A stretch of 64,000 nt of DNA from Hominisplanchenecus murintestinalis (GTDB lineage: Bacteria > Bacillota > Clostridia > Lachnospirales > Lachnospiraceae), in contig SRZB01000011.1 of NCBI GenBank assembly GCA_004793585.1, forward strand, positions 22,022-86,021, given 5' to 3'. The notes beneath the pieces are model-generated. The model was not told the DNA's origin, made no database searches, and was given only the letters and a program-made list of their open reading frames with translations. A program made the translations under genes and the position numbers. Shown one piece after another: positions 27,006-36,151 of this stretch; the first letter of the stretch is position 1; each line of letters starts with the position of its first letter.

Positions 27006-27977
27006 TTATTCTTTGAGCGCCGGATCCACTCCGACGCCCGGCGTTATTGTTCCGTTCTCTTCCGGCTGAACCACAATTTCTTCATTTCTTGTAAGCCCCT
27101 GGCTTAAATCCACAGCGTCACGGAACTTTACTTCCGATTCCCCGTCTATCTTTATCTGTACCTTGTCAATATCGCAATTTTCACAGATAGAATTCACCAC
27201 CGCATAAACGGCTGCTTCCGGAGTGACGGCCGCCGCGCCTGTCTGTCCATATGCTTTGTCCAGGCTGATGATGCAGGTATCCTTTTCTACCGTCACGTCC
27301 AGGATCTTTGTGTCGGCCGGAACCGCGCTGCGAAGTTTCTCATTTTCCGGCCCTTTCACCAATTCCTCCACAACCAGCCGCTCCAGGGATTCATTGCTGG
27401 AATAATGAATATTCCTCATTTCTTTCACCAGCTTTTTCCCATCCTTATCTGCAAAATACAGGACAAGGGAAGCGGAATGATACGAATTTATCCCTTCTCC
27501 CTTTGTGTCAATAAAGCTGTCGTCACCCATTACGCCAATAGGATTTCCCTGTACATCCGCAAGTTCCTGTCCGTTTACGGTAAACTCCACTGTTTCCACA
27601 CCCGGTATCTGCACCAGTGTCTTCACAACCGCCGCCCGGCAGAATACTTCTGTAATATTATCCATCTTACTGTAAGTTCCGTTAAAATCCACTCTCAGAT
27701 TCTGCTCCGTGCGCTTCACTGAAGTAATCCCGACCCCGTCAGGAATCGCCTTTTTATGTCCTACCTGCGCAGGAACCTCCCCCAGCTTGTCAACAAATTC
27801 CTGAATCAGCGCATCTCCCCCGGATGCCTGAGGCGTGTAATCCTCTGGTTCCAGCACAGTTCCATCTGCATTTACGCGGTAAATCTGATATCCTGATATC
27901 TCTGTCTGCTCTTTTTGGCATCCCGCCAAAACCAGAGACAGAAAAAGCACAAAAAAGATTTTTCCTGACTTTTCCAT
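27006..27977 (-). CDS. GerMN-domain lipoprotein
   Basis: 323 residues. Lipoprotein signal with lipobox LVLAGC near residue 20, so it should be anchored outside the membrane. Two GerMN-type repeats follow (about residues 60-150 and 180-285; VPAQVGHKKAIPDG, VKTLVQIPGVETVEF and LVVEELVKGPENEKLRSAVP). Established: GerMN domains are found in germination protein GerM and in other extracytoplasmic proteins. I chose the ATG at 27977 over a GTG two codons upstream because AGGGGG is 7 bases away. It is 11 bases downstream of the sensor kinase gene, so it may be a partner or ligand-binding accessory of that kinase. That is inference. Confidence 0.85.
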   Translation of the reverse strand: MEKSGKIFFVLFLSLVLAGCQKEQTEISGYQIYRVNADGTVLEPEDYTPQASGGDALIQEFVDKLGEVPAQVGHKKAIPDGVGITSVKRTEQNLRVDFNGTYSKMDNITEVFCRAAVVKTLVQIPGVETVEFTVNGQELADVQGNPIGVMGDDSFIDTKGEGINSYHSASLVLYFADKDGKKLVKEMRNIHYSSNESLERLVVEELVKGPENEKLRSAVPADTKILDVTVEKDTCIISLDKAYGQTGAAAVTPEAAVYAVVNSICENCDIDKVQIKIDGESEVKFRDAVDLSQGLTRNEEIVVQPEENGTITPGVGVDPALKE

Positions 27978-27988
27978 ACGCACTCCCC

Positions 27989-29428
27989 CTATTCCACATG
28001 AACCAGCGGGATACGCACGGTAAATGTCGTTCCCTCGCCTTCTTTGCTGTAGACACGGATCGCCCCTCGGTGCAGAAGGATTGCGCCCCGGGTAATCGCC
28101 AGGCCCAGCCCTGTTCCGCCAATCTCCCTGGAATGGGATTTATCTACCCGGTAAAACCTCTCAAAAATATGCTCCTGCGCCTCCTGGGGGATGCCGATAC
28201 CGGAATCTTCTACTTTCACATAAAAATACTTATGGTCAGAATTCAGGGACACATGCACCCAGCCTTCTTCTTTATTATATTTAATCGCATTTTCTATCAG
28301 ATTCGAAAGCGCCAAAGCCAGCTTCGTCTCATCCACCTCCGCACGTACCGGCTTAAAGCTCTCCAGCACAAGCTCGATATCCCGCTTTGCCGCAATCGGA
28401 CGCAGGCGTTTCAGAAGCCTTTCCAGGATTTCATTAATGCCGGTCTCCTGAATATTGACGTCCGCTGATTTCCTATCCATCTTTACCATGGAAAGCAAAT
28501 CATTGATAATCTTATTTTCCCTGTCGATTTCTTCTGCAATGTCCGACATAAATTCTTTATACAGTTCTACTGGGACATCTTCCTGCATCAGCAGAGAATC
28601 TGCCAGCACCTTCATAGAAGTAATCGGCGTTTTCAGCTCATGCGACACATTCGACACAAACTCCTGCCTGGAATCATCCAGCGTTTTCATCCTTTTCAGC
28701 ATACGGTTATAAGCATCCGACAAAAGCTGCGTCTCCTTATAATCCAAAATCGAAATATCCTGCTCCGCAAAGCCTCCCGTCATTTCCTCCAGGGATTTTG
28801 TCACTTTTTCAAAAGGCTTTACCAGCATACGGGAAGTATAAAACGCTATACCCAGAATCACAAAGACCATCCCGACCTGCAATAAAAACACCTGCTGGCT
28901 GAGCGCATTGCGGCTTTCCTGAACATCCTCTGTCGGCGTGCTCACAATCATCACGCCTTTTACTTCCCCGGTGGACGGATTCTTTACCGGAACCGCCATC
29001 TCAATAAAACGGCTCTTTTTATTCACTTTCAGGATATCTTCTCCCTGAAAGCATTTCACGACTTCTTCTGAAATAATTGTCTTATTCTCATCCAGCCCAA
29101 ACGTATCTTTCACAATCATAAACTGGCTGTTTACAATTACAATACGCCCGTCGTAAAGATTCGCAAGCTGATTCAGTTCATTTTCAATAATTTCGGAACC
29201 CTTTTTCTCTATATAGCCGGAATCTACCAGCTGCTCCGCAATATTCATACATTGCCTCTGTACCAGGTTCCCCCGCTGCAGAATAGACTGATCTTCAAAG
29301 TTCGTCAGAATTCCATATTCTACCGCAAAAATAGGCAGGATACCTACCAGAAGCACGATGATAAAAAAACGGAACCGCAGGCTCTTTGTAAGAGTCAAAA
29401 TAAATCCATTCTTTAGAAACTTTTTCAC
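27989..29428 (-). CDS. Membrane sensor histidine kinase (WalK/PhoR type)
   Basis: 479 residues. First membrane segment FFIIVLLVGILPIFAVEYGI, an extracytoplasmic sensor of about 135 residues, a second segment QVGMVFVILGIAFYTSRML, HAMP, HisKA with FVSNVSHELKTPITSMK (phospho-His), and HATPase with NLIENAIKYN, DSGIGIPQEA and GGTGLGLAI. There is no PAS domain between HAMP and HisKA, so it is simpler than classical WalK. The start codon is GTG at 29426-29428, with AGAGG ten bases upstream. It pairs with the response regulator gene 13 bases before it. The signal is unknown. Confidence 0.92.
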   Translation of the reverse strand: MKKFLKNGFILTLTKSLRFRFFIIVLLVGILPIFAVEYGILTNFEDQSILQRGNLVQRQCMNIAEQLVDSGYIEKKGSEIIENELNQLANLYDGRIVIVNSQFMIVKDTFGLDENKTIISEEVVKCFQGEDILKVNKKSRFIEMAVPVKNPSTGEVKGVMIVSTPTEDVQESRNALSQQVFLLQVGMVFVILGIAFYTSRMLVKPFEKVTKSLEEMTGGFAEQDISILDYKETQLLSDAYNRMLKRMKTLDDSRQEFVSNVSHELKTPITSMKVLADSLLMQEDVPVELYKEFMSDIAEEIDRENKIINDLLSMVKMDRKSADVNIQETGINEILERLLKRLRPIAAKRDIELVLESFKPVRAEVDETKLALALSNLIENAIKYNKEEGWVHVSLNSDHKYFYVKVEDSGIGIPQEAQEHIFERFYRVDKSHSREIGGTGLGLAITRGAILLHRGAIRVYSKEGEGTTFTVRIPLVHVE

Positions 29429-29441
29429 CGCCCGCTAACCT

Positions 29442-30131
29442 CTAATACTGGAAATAATAGCCTACGCCCCATTTCGTGTGGACATACTTCGGCTCGCTGG
29501 GATTCGCCTCAATCTTCTCCCGCAGCCTTCGGATATGTACATCAACCGTCCGCACATCGCCCAGGTATTCATATCCCCAGACAATATTCAGAAGGTTTTC
29601 CCTACTGTACACTTTCTGCGGATTCTGCACCAGAAGCTCCAACACGTCAAATTCTTTTGCTGTCAGATTAATTTCTTTTCCATCTACATTCACGCGTCTG
29701 CTCTCACAATCCAAAACCAGATTCCCTGCCTCGATGACCTGGCTTTTATTCTGTACATTTTCCTTTGGGGTAGTCCTCCTGATAATGGCTTTAATCCTCG
29801 CCTTTACTTCAAGGATATTGAAAGGTTTGGTAATGTAATCGTCTGCTCCATATTCCAGCCCCAGGATTTTATCCATATCGTCTCCCTTTGCAGTCAGCAT
29901 CACTACAGGCACAGTAGAAAATTCACGAATCTGCTGGCAGACTTCCAGTCCCGTCAGTTTCGGAAGCATGATGTCCAAAAGCACAATATCGTACTCTTTT
30001 GCCTGCACCATCTCCAGCGCCTCCTCACCGTCATACGCACAGTCCACTTCCATGCCGTCCTGCTCAAGACTGAAACGGATCCCCTTTACAATCAACTTCT
30101 CATCATCAACAACCAAAACCTTCTTCGCCAT
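29442..30131 (-). CDS. OmpR/PhoB-family response regulator
   Basis: 229 residues. Receiver domain with acidic pair DDE at 9-11, phospho-acceptor Asp53 in LLDIMLP, Thr and Lys of MLTAKG and YITKPF. C-terminal winged helix (LTAKEFDVLELL, RTVDVHIRRLREKI). It most resembles WalR/YycF and PhoP regulators. AAGGAG lies 8 bases before the ATG. It lies 12 bases downstream of comEA and 13 upstream of its kinase. Targets are unknown. Confidence 0.93.
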   Translation of the reverse strand: MAKKVLVVDDEKLIVKGIRFSLEQDGMEVDCAYDGEEALEMVQAKEYDIVLLDIMLPKLTGLEVCQQIREFSTVPVVMLTAKGDDMDKILGLEYGADDYITKPFNILEVKARIKAIIRRTTPKENVQNKSQVIEAGNLVLDCESRRVNVDGKEINLTAKEFDVLELLVQNPQKVYSRENLLNIVWGYEYLGDVRTVDVHIRRLREKIEANPSEPKYVHTKWGVGYYFQY

Positions 30132-30143
30132 TTTCCATTCTCC

Positions 30144-30767
30144 TTATACTGCTATTTTGTCCTTTATCTTCTCAAAGACAGCCTCACCGATTCCGCTCAC
30201 ATTCTTAATCTCTTCAATACTGCCAAATCTGCCTGCGGACTCCCGGTACTCCACAATACTCTCCGCTTTTGCCTTCCCGATTCCCGGAAGGACCGTCAGT
30301 TCCTCTGCAGCTGCCTCGTTAATATTAATTATTTTTTCTCCGGAACTCTCTTCCGCTCTGGCCGTCCGTGCATCCCGCTCCGGCTCCCAGCCGGAAGCTT
30401 CTTCCTTCGTTGGCACCGTAATCTGCTGCCCATCTTCCAGCGCTGCCGCCTGGTTCACAGCAAAACCCGCCGCCTCCCCGGACAGCCCGCCTGCCTTTTC
30501 AATCGCCTCAAACACTCTGGAACCTGCCGGAAGCTCTACTACGCCCGGGTGTTCCACCGCGCCGCAGACATACACATATAGCACGGAACTCTCCGTTTCT
30601 TCCGAAGACGGCACCACTTCTGTTTCCCTGTCAGACAGCGTCACGCTCTCTGACTCTATGCCCGAAATCCGGTCATAAATCTGCACATTTTTGTCTCTTT
30701 CACATCCTGAAACGCAAAACAGCACTGCCAAAACAACAAATACCGCAAAATATTTTCTTCCTTTCAT
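30144..30767 (-). CDS. comEA: ComEA-type DNA receptor (SLBB + helix-hairpin-helix), probable lipoprotein
   Basis: 207 residues. N-terminal hydrophobic segment ending in VSGC, a lipobox-like site, where classical ComEA has a plain membrane anchor. Residues ~62-120 are an SLBB domain (YVYVCGAVEHPGVVELPAG); a Glu/Arg-rich linker follows; residues ~145-207 are the ComEA helix-hairpin-helix (ININEAAAEELTVLPGIG, KNVSGIGEAVFEKIK). It binds double-stranded DNA at the surface and hands it to ComEC. The ATG at 30765-30767 is preferred since GAGGAA is 8-9 bases upstream; the ATG 3 codons earlier sits too close. First gene of the comEA-RR-HK-gerMN-comEC run. Confidence 0.9.
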   Translation of the reverse strand: MKGRKYFAVFVVLAVLFCVSGCERDKNVQIYDRISGIESESVTLSDRETEVVPSSEETESSVLYVYVCGAVEHPGVVELPAGSRVFEAIEKAGGLSGEAAGFAVNQAAALEDGQQITVPTKEEASGWEPERDARTARAEESSGEKIININEAAAEELTVLPGIGKAKAESIVEYRESAGRFGSIEEIKNVSGIGEAVFEKIKDKIAV

Positions 30768-30823
30768 ACCGTACATTCCTCTTTTCCCCGTTGGGCAAAG
30801 AGTCCCCTTATACAGTCAACTTT

Positions 30824-30852
30824 ATTTTAACGGAAATACCCCACAATTACAA
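30824..30852 (-). promoter_or_regulatory. Promoter of the comEA operon
   Basis: TTGTAA (30852-30847), 17-base spacer, TAAAAT (30829-30824) on the minus strand, 57 bases upstream of the chosen comEA start. No ComK- or sigma-H-like box is evident, so the operon may be expressed from a housekeeping promoter. Confidence 0.65.
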
Positions 30853-30948
30853 CACATTTTTCACTTTTTGTCATATTTCTGTCATAGTTCCGTTATGGCG
30901 TTCCCCATTCGCATCAATTTGTAAAAATCTATTAGAAATTACCTGCCC

Positions 30949-31377
30949 TTACCATTTAAAAATCACAATCCCTATGATCGCCAACAGCATCCCGCCTGCC
31001 TTACGCCACTCAAAGGGCTGCTTATCCATACCAAACATCCCAAACAGCTCTATCAGGTACGCCACAATCAGCTGAGTAATTACAATTAGCATCGCTGCCT
31101 TTGCCGGTCCCAGGCTGCCCATAGCCTTTATCACAGTCACGGTGATAAACGCTCCCATCACGCCGCCCAGCAGCGTATATTTATCCGGTACCTCCAGTAT
31201 ACTCGAAAAGCTGTGCCTATCCGCAAAAAACCAGATAACCAGGCACACTGCCAGCGCAGAAAACTGCACAAAACTTGTGGAAACCCAAAGGCTGGTATTT
31301 TTCGTAACCTGTGTATTAAAGACCCCCTGAACGCTCATCAGTGCACCGGAAAGCATTGCGATTAAAATCCCTGTCAT
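30949..31377 (-). CDS. Small DMT-family transporter (YdcZ/DUF606)
   Basis: 142 residues with four to five membrane helices (GILIAMLSGALMSVQGVFN, FVQFSALAVCLVIWFFA, GGVMGAFITVTVIKAMG, AAMLIVITQLIVAYLIE, AGGMLLAIIGIVIFKW). Half-size DMT proteins of the YdcZ type usually dimerise; the substrate is unknown. The ATG at 31375-31377 has AAAGGGAG seven bases upstream, and that site lies within the 3' arm of a hairpin that begins 3 bases after the argD stop codon. The longer open frame upstream overlaps argD and is not used. Position after argD may hint at transport of an arginine-related compound, but this is inference only. Confidence 0.85.
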   Translation of the reverse strand: MTGILIAMLSGALMSVQGVFNTQVTKNTSLWVSTSFVQFSALAVCLVIWFFADRHSFSSILEVPDKYTLLGGVMGAFITVTVIKAMGSLGPAKAAMLIVITQLIVAYLIELFGMFGMDKQPFEWRKAGGMLLAIIGIVIFKW

Positions 31378-31382
31378 ATAAA

Positions 31383-31423
31383 AACTCCCTTTGCATTTTT
31401 TGTTAGTATCTGCAAAGGGAGTT
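31383..31423 (-). terminator. argD terminator hairpin that contains the ydcZ-like ribosome binding site
   Basis: AACTCCCTTTGCA (31423-31411) and TGCAAAGGGAGTT (31395-31383) form a perfect 13-base-pair stem with a 15-base loop, followed by TTTTAT. It serves as terminator of the arginine operon. The AAAGGGAG of the downstream gene is in the 3' arm, so read-through transcripts would have that site paired. Confidence 0.85.
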
Positions 31424-31426
31424 CTT

Positions 31427-32620
31427 TTATGCCAAACTCTTTTCCAATTTTTCAATCATCTCATCAATGTGTTCTTTTTCAATGACAAGCGGAGGCACCA
31501 GACGCAGCACATCGCTGCCCGCTGAAATCACCATCAGCCCGTTTTCCAGGCTCTGGTTCACGACTTCCCCCACAGACCGCCCTGTAACCACCAGCCCCTG
31601 CATAAAGCCTTTTCCTCTCCGCACACTCAGGCAATCATATTTTTCCACCAAAGCGTCCAGCCTTTCTTCCAGGTACGGCGTCAACGCTTTCACATGTTCC
31701 TGGATACCGGCTTTCTCAAAAATGTCAAGAACTGCTGAAACTGCCGCGCATGCCAGCGGATTTCCGCCATAAGTAGTCCCATGATCACCAGGAACCAGAG
31801 ATGCGGCAGCTGTCTTTTCATTCAGCACAAACGCCCCCACCGGGATGCCGCAGCCCAGCGCCTTAGCACAAGTCATAATATCTGGCTCAACGCCATACTC
31901 CTGCCACGCAAACATGCTCCCTGTCCGTCCCATGCCACACTGGATTTCATCAAGTATCAGCAAGATATCCTTTTCCTCACAAAGAGCTTTTACTCCTTCC
32001 AGAAAAGATTTTTCTGCCGGATAAATACCGCCCTCGCCCTGAACCGTCTCAAGAATCACCGCACAGGTCTTTTCATTCACCTGCGCCTTAACGCTGTCCA
32101 AATCATTAAAGTCTGCAAACTTCACGCCTCCCATCAGCGGCCGGAACGCTTCCTGATAATGGAAATTTCCTGTTACGGACAGCGCGCCTACGCTTCTGCC
32201 ATGAAAAGAATGGTTCATGGAGACAATCTCATGATCCGTACTCCCATCTTTCAGGTATGCATATTTCCGCGCCGCCTTAATAGCGCCTTCGATGGCCTCT
32301 GTCCCGCTGTTTGTAAAAAATACCTTTGACATTCTGCTTGCCTTGGCCAGTTTTCCTGCCGCGTCTGCCAGCGGTACATGATAAAACAGATTGGATGTAT
32401 GGATGACTTTGTCAATCTGCTCCTTCAAAGCCTCGTCATAACCAGGATAATGGTATCCCAGTCCAAAAACGGCGATTCCCGCAGCAAAATCCAGATATTT
32501 TTTCCCATCCGTATCATAAAGGTATACGCCGTCGCCTTTTTCCAATACAATCGGAAAGCGGTTATACGTATGCAGAACATGCGCTTCCGCTGCTTCCATA
32601 TAATCATTCATTGGCTTCAT
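31427..32620 (-). CDS. argD: Acetylornithine aminotransferase
   Basis: 397 residues, PLP-dependent class III aminotransferase. Motifs: [61 protein letters not shown], with the PLP Lys in [13 protein letters not shown]. It converts N-acetylglutamate semialdehyde to N-acetylornithine. The ATG at 32618-32620 has GAGGAG seven bases upstream and overlaps the argB end by 17 bases. Fourth gene of argC-argJ-argB-argD. Confidence 0.94.
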   Translation of the reverse strand: MKPMNDYMEAAEAHVLHTYNRFPIVLEKGDGVYLYDTDGKKYLDFAAGIAVFGLGYHYPGYDEALKEQIDKVIHTSNLFYHVPLADAAGKLAKASRMSKVFFTNSGTEAIEGAIKAARKYAYLKDGSTDHEIVSMNHSFHGRSVGALSVTGNFHYQEAFRPLMGGVKFADFNDLDSVKAQVNEKTCAVILETVQGEGGIYPAEKSFLEGVKALCEEKDILLILDEIQCGMGRTGSMFAWQEYGVEPDIMTCAKALGCGIPVGAFVLNEKTAAASLVPGDHGTTYGGNPLACAAVSAVLDIFEKAGIQEHVKALTPYLEERLDALVEKYDCLSVRRGKGFMQGLVVTGRSVGEVVNQSLENGLMVISAGSDVLRLVPPLVIEKEHIDEMIEKLEKSLA

Positions 32621-33503
32621 AGTACCGCTCCTCCTCATCTCCGATAATCGCCGTCCCTACGCCGCGGTTCGTAAAAAACTCTAACAACAGGCAGTGGGCA
32701 ATGCGTCCGTCCAGGATATGTACCCGCGAAACCCCTGCCTTGATAGCATCCACACAATTCTGAATCTTTGGCAGCATCCCGCCGCCTACATTTCCGCTGG
32801 CAAGCAGTTCTTCCGCCTCCTTCACTGTCAGCTCTGAAATCAGGCTGGATTTATCCAGCGGGTCACGGTATACCCCCTCAATATCTGTCAGAAATGCCAG
32901 TTTCGCAGCGCCTACCGCCGTAGCAATCGCACATGCCGCATCATCCGCATTAATATTAAACGAATGGTAATTATCATCAGAGCCAATCGGGCAGATAACC
33001 GGAACAAAATCATTGTCCAGCAGCGTATTCAAAAGCCCTACATTAACTTCTTTTACTTCTCCCACATAGCCGATATCCTTTCCCCCTGAGAGCTTCTTAT
33101 CCACCCGGAGCACGGAGCCGTCCTTTCCGCAGATACCTGCCGCATGTACGCCTAACTTTTCCATCATAGACGCCAGGCCTTTGTTCACCTTATTCAAAAC
33201 CATTTCTGCCACTTCCATAGTCTGCTTGTCCGTCACACGCAGCCCATTTACAAAGTTTGTTTCAATCCCCAGGCGTTTTGTCCATTTCGTAATTTCTTTT
33301 CCCCCTCCATGGACAATAATCGGCCGGAATCCTACCAGCTTCAAAAGCGCCACGTCACGGATGACACTCTTCTTTAAATCATGGTCAACCATAGCGCTTC
33401 CTCCGTATTTCACCACGATTGTTTTCCCGTGAAACCGCTGTATGTAAGGCAGCGCTTCAATTAAGACACCTGCTTTTTGCAGCCAATTTTCCATTGATTC
33501 CAT
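32604..33503 (-). CDS. argB: Acetylglutamate kinase
   Basis: 299 residues, amino acid kinase family. [21 protein letters not shown] and AGKDGSVL-type segments, and [17 protein letters not shown] near the C-terminus, are typical of ArgB. It phosphorylates N-acetylglutamate and is usually the arginine-feedback-regulated step when the enzyme has an N-terminal helix; here [21 protein letters not shown] provides such a helix. It lies 47 bases after argJ. Confidence 0.94.
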   Translation of the reverse strand: MESMENWLQKAGVLIEALPYIQRFHGKTIVVKYGGSAMVDHDLKKSVIRDVALLKLVGFRPIIVHGGGKEITKWTKRLGIETNFVNGLRVTDKQTMEVAEMVLNKVNKGLASMMEKLGVHAAGICGKDGSVLRVDKKLSGGKDIGYVGEVKEVNVGLLNTLLDNDFVPVICPIGSDDNYHSFNINADDAACAIATAVGAAKLAFLTDIEGVYRDPLDKSSLISELTVKEAEELLASGNVGGGMLPKIQNCVDAIKAGVSRVHILDGRIAHCLLLEFFTNRGVGTAIIGDEEERYYEANE

Positions 33504-33550
33504 ATCTTTTCATCTCCTCATAAAATATATATTGCTGTTCGCTCCGCTGT

Positions 33551-34771
33551 TTATGAGCGGTAATCTGCATTAATTTTCACGTATTCATATGTAAGGTCAC
33601 AGCCCCAGGCGGTCGCGTGCGCATCCCCCATCTTCACATCCGCAATGGCAGTTACTTCCTGTTCCGAGAGAATCTTTGTAGCCTCTTCTTCACTGTATCC
33701 CGTAGACACACCGTTTTCAATAATCTTCAGCTTCCCGGCTGCGCTCTCAAAGTACAAATCCACCTGTTCCGGGTCAAACTGTGCCCCGGAATATCCCATT
33801 GCACACAAAATACGTCCCCAGTTAGCATCATGCCCGTAAATTGCCGCTTTCGTAAGGCTGGACGTCACAATGGATTTGCTCAGCGTTACCGCCTGCTCTT
33901 TCGACTCCGCACCGATTACTTTTACTTCAAACAGCGCCGTAGCCCCCTCGCCGTCCCCCGCTATTTTCTTTGCAAGTTCTGTGTTAACATGATTCAGCGC
34001 TTCTGCAAATTTACGATAATCCTCCCCTTCCTCTGTAATTTCCGGATTTCCCGCCACGCCATTTGCCAGCAGCAGCACCGTATCATTCGTGGATGTATCA
34101 CCGTCCACCGATACCATATTATAAGTATCTTTCACACTTTCACTCAGCGCTTTCTGCAGCATCTTCTTCGAAATCGCCGCATCTGTAGTTACAAAACTCA
34201 GCATGGTGCACATATTCGGATGAATCATACCTGAGCCTTTACACATACCGCCAACGGTAACCGTCACACCGCCAAGTTCCACCTGAACTGCCGCCTCTTT
34301 TTTTACAGTGTCTGTGGTCATAATCGCCTCTGCCGCCAAAACACCTGCCTCTTTCGTATCTTCCAGAAGCGGTATCATCCTTTCAATCCCCTGCTTTATC
34401 GTATCCACCGGAATCTGCTGTCCGATTACTCCCGTAGAACCCACCAGCACTTCTGTTTCGTCAATCCCCAAAAGTTTGGCCGCTTTCCCGGCTGTTTCCC
34501 GGCAGTACCCATAGCCTTCCTCCCCGGTACATGCATTCGCCACTCCACTGTTTACCACAACTGCATGCGCTGCGGGATGGTTGTATACAATCTCCTGATC
34601 CCATTTCACCGGAGCCGCTTTCACCACATTTGTCGTAAACGTTCCTGCTGCTGCACATGGAACCTTACTGTACAGCATTGCCATATCCTTTTTGTTCTTT
34701 TTGATTCCGGCATGAATGCCGATTGCCTGAAATCCTTTCGCCGCAGTAACGCCGCCCTCTATTACCTGCAT
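33551..34771 (-). CDS. argJ: Bifunctional ornithine acetyltransferase / N-acetylglutamate synthase
   Basis: 406 residues. ArgJ recycles the acetyl group from N-acetylornithine to glutamate. It self-cleaves before a Thr, here in the GSGMIHPNMCTMLSF region (established for the family; consensus ATML, here CTML, so Ala is replaced by Cys at the preceding position). I prefer the ATG at 34769-34771: AAGGAGG is six bases upstream of it, while it directly abuts the ATG two codons earlier. Presence of argJ means the cyclic acetyl pathway; no argA or argE is seen in the cluster. Confidence 0.93.
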   Translation of the reverse strand: MQVIEGGVTAAKGFQAIGIHAGIKKNKKDMAMLYSKVPCAAAGTFTTNVVKAAPVKWDQEIVYNHPAAHAVVVNSGVANACTGEEGYGYCRETAGKAAKLLGIDETEVLVGSTGVIGQQIPVDTIKQGIERMIPLLEDTKEAGVLAAEAIMTTDTVKKEAAVQVELGGVTVTVGGMCKGSGMIHPNMCTMLSFVTTDAAISKKMLQKALSESVKDTYNMVSVDGDTSTNDTVLLLANGVAGNPEITEEGEDYRKFAEALNHVNTELAKKIAGDGEGATALFEVKVIGAESKEQAVTLSKSIVTSSLTKAAIYGHDANWGRILCAMGYSGAQFDPEQVDLYFESAAGKLKIIENGVSTGYSEEEATKILSEQEVTAIADVKMGDAHATAWGCDLTYEYVKINADYRS

Positions 34772-34802
34772 TTTCATCCTCCTTTATTTCCGCAAACACT
34801 GA

Positions 34803-34839
34803 GCCAAACGCCGTGCTCGCACAAGCATTTGGCAAATGC
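34803..34839. repeat. Hairpin element between argC and argJ
   Basis: GCCAAACGC (34803-34811) pairs with GCATTTGGC (34825-34833) with GTG/CAC inside, and GCATTTGGCAAATGC (34825-34839) is itself a palindrome. No T-run follows. The arms resemble those of the composite element at 48897-48924 (GCCAAATG ... CACTTGGC), so both may belong to one intergenic repeat family. Confidence 0.5.
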
Positions 34840-34860
34840 CGCAATCCAAAACAGGGTTTC

Positions 34861-35898
34861 CTATGGGAACATAGGCGCCTGGCAGAGTCCCATAGACTCC
34901 TCCAGTCCAAACATCAGATTCATATTCTGCACTGCCTGCCCGGCCGCTCCCTTTACCAGATTATCCATAGCTCCCATCATGATGATACGGTTAGTACGGA
35001 AGTCCAGTTTAAAGTTTACATCTACATAATTGCTTCCTTCCACCCACTTCGTCTGCGGGCATACATCCTCATCCAGTACCCTCACAAACTTCTCTGTTCC
35101 ATAATATTTATCATAAACTGCCTTAACCTCATCATAAGTAACTTCTTTTTTCAAAGACGCATAAGCCGTCACCAGGATTCCCCTGTTCATAGGAGCCAGA
35201 TGCGGAGTAAAGTTCAGCACAACCTTTTCTCCCGCCGCATACCCCAGCTGCTCCTCAATTTCAGGTGTATGCCTGTGGGTAGATACACCGTACGCTTTCA
35301 TATTTTCATTCACCTCACAGTAAAGGTTGTCCACCTTTGCCCCTCTTCCCGCGCCGGAAGTTCCTGATTTCGCATCAATAATAATCGTATTCGGATGAAT
35401 CAGACCTTCCTTCACCATCGGATAGATAGACAAAGTACTGCAAGTTGGATAACAGCCGGGGTTTGCCACCAGCCTTGCCTTTTTCACGTCCTCCCGGTTA
35501 ATCTCACACAAGCCATAAACTGCCTCGTCAATAAACTGTGGGGACTTATGCGTTATCTTATACCATTCCTCATAAACCTTCACATCCTTGATGCGGAAAT
35601 CTGCACTCAAGTCAACAACTTTCACCTTCGACAGAATTTCTTCATTGATAATAGAGGCACAAAATCCCTGGGGTGTCGCTGTAAAAATCACATCAGCCTG
35701 CGCCGCCAGTTCCTCCATATTATCATCCAGGCATTTACTGTCCACAATCTGGAACATATTCTGAAATACTTCATAATACTTCTTATCTATGTAGCTTCTC
35801 GAGCCATACCAGACAATCTCTGCCTGCGGATGCCCCATCAGCAGCCGGACAAGCTCGCCTCCCGCATACCCCGTCGCTCCGATAATTCCTACCTTCAT
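34861..35898 (-). CDS. argC: N-acetyl-gamma-glutamyl-phosphate reductase
   Basis: 345 residues. NAD(P)-binding GIIGATGYAGGELVRLL at the N-terminus, catalytic Cys in VANPGCYPTCSTL, and IIDAKSGTSGAGRGAK plus HRHTPEIEEQLG. It reduces N-acetylglutamyl phosphate to the semialdehyde. First gene of the minus-strand arginine operon; AAGGAG is 9 bases before the ATG. The leader contains a stem TTCTTGC/GCAAGAA (36011-36040) near the transcript start. Confidence 0.95.
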   Translation of the reverse strand: MKVGIIGATGYAGGELVRLLMGHPQAEIVWYGSRSYIDKKYYEVFQNMFQIVDSKCLDDNMEELAAQADVIFTATPQGFCASIINEEILSKVKVVDLSADFRIKDVKVYEEWYKITHKSPQFIDEAVYGLCEINREDVKKARLVANPGCYPTCSTLSIYPMVKEGLIHPNTIIIDAKSGTSGAGRGAKVDNLYCEVNENMKAYGVSTHRHTPEIEEQLGYAAGEKVVLNFTPHLAPMNRGILVTAYASLKKEVTYDEVKAVYDKYYGTEKFVRVLDEDVCPQTKWVEGSNYVDVNFKLDFRTNRIIMMGAMDNLVKGAAGQAVQNMNLMFGLEESMGLCQAPMFP

Positions 35899-36042
35899 TT
35901 TTTCATTACTCCTTTTTCATTCCTTTTTTCAAACTGTAACCATCATAATACAATCGTCTGTTCAAGTAAAGTTCTTTTCAAAAATTGCGGTTTGTATTCT
36001 GAACTCTAATTTCTTGCATTCCGCTTTACGCACGCAAGAATA

Positions 36043-36071
36043 ATTATACATTTTCTTTGTATATTATGCAA
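36043..36071 (-). promoter_or_regulatory. argCp: Promoter of argCJBD
   Basis: TTGCAT (36071-36066), 17-base spacer, TATAAT (36048-36043) on the minus strand. The -35 lies in ATATTGCATAATATAC, itself similar to an ARG half-site. Confidence 0.8.
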
Positions 36072-36101
36072 TATTTTTTTTCGTTTTTTATGTTTTTTAC
36101 C

Positions 36102-36135
36102 GTATTCATCCTGAATACATGCATTTTTATTCATT
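36102..36135. promoter_or_regulatory. Putative ArgR operator (ARG boxes) between argC and argG
   Basis: GTATTCATCCTGAATAC (36102-36118) is an inverted repeat, and 16 bases later the minus strand reads AATGAATAAAAATGCA (36135-36120). Established: ARG boxes in bacteria follow TGAATwwwwATTCA, and the Bacillus form is ATGAATAAAAATTCA. Two adjacent boxes between divergent arg promoters is the expected arrangement for arginine repression. ArgR itself is not encoded in the window. Confidence 0.72.
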
Positions 36136-36151
36136 TCTCCCAAATTTATAC

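Noticed and set aside
31378..31455. N-terminal extension of the YdcZ-like protein into argD
   Set aside because: It overlaps argD and the terminator hairpin, and family members begin at the hydrophobic segment MTGILIAML.
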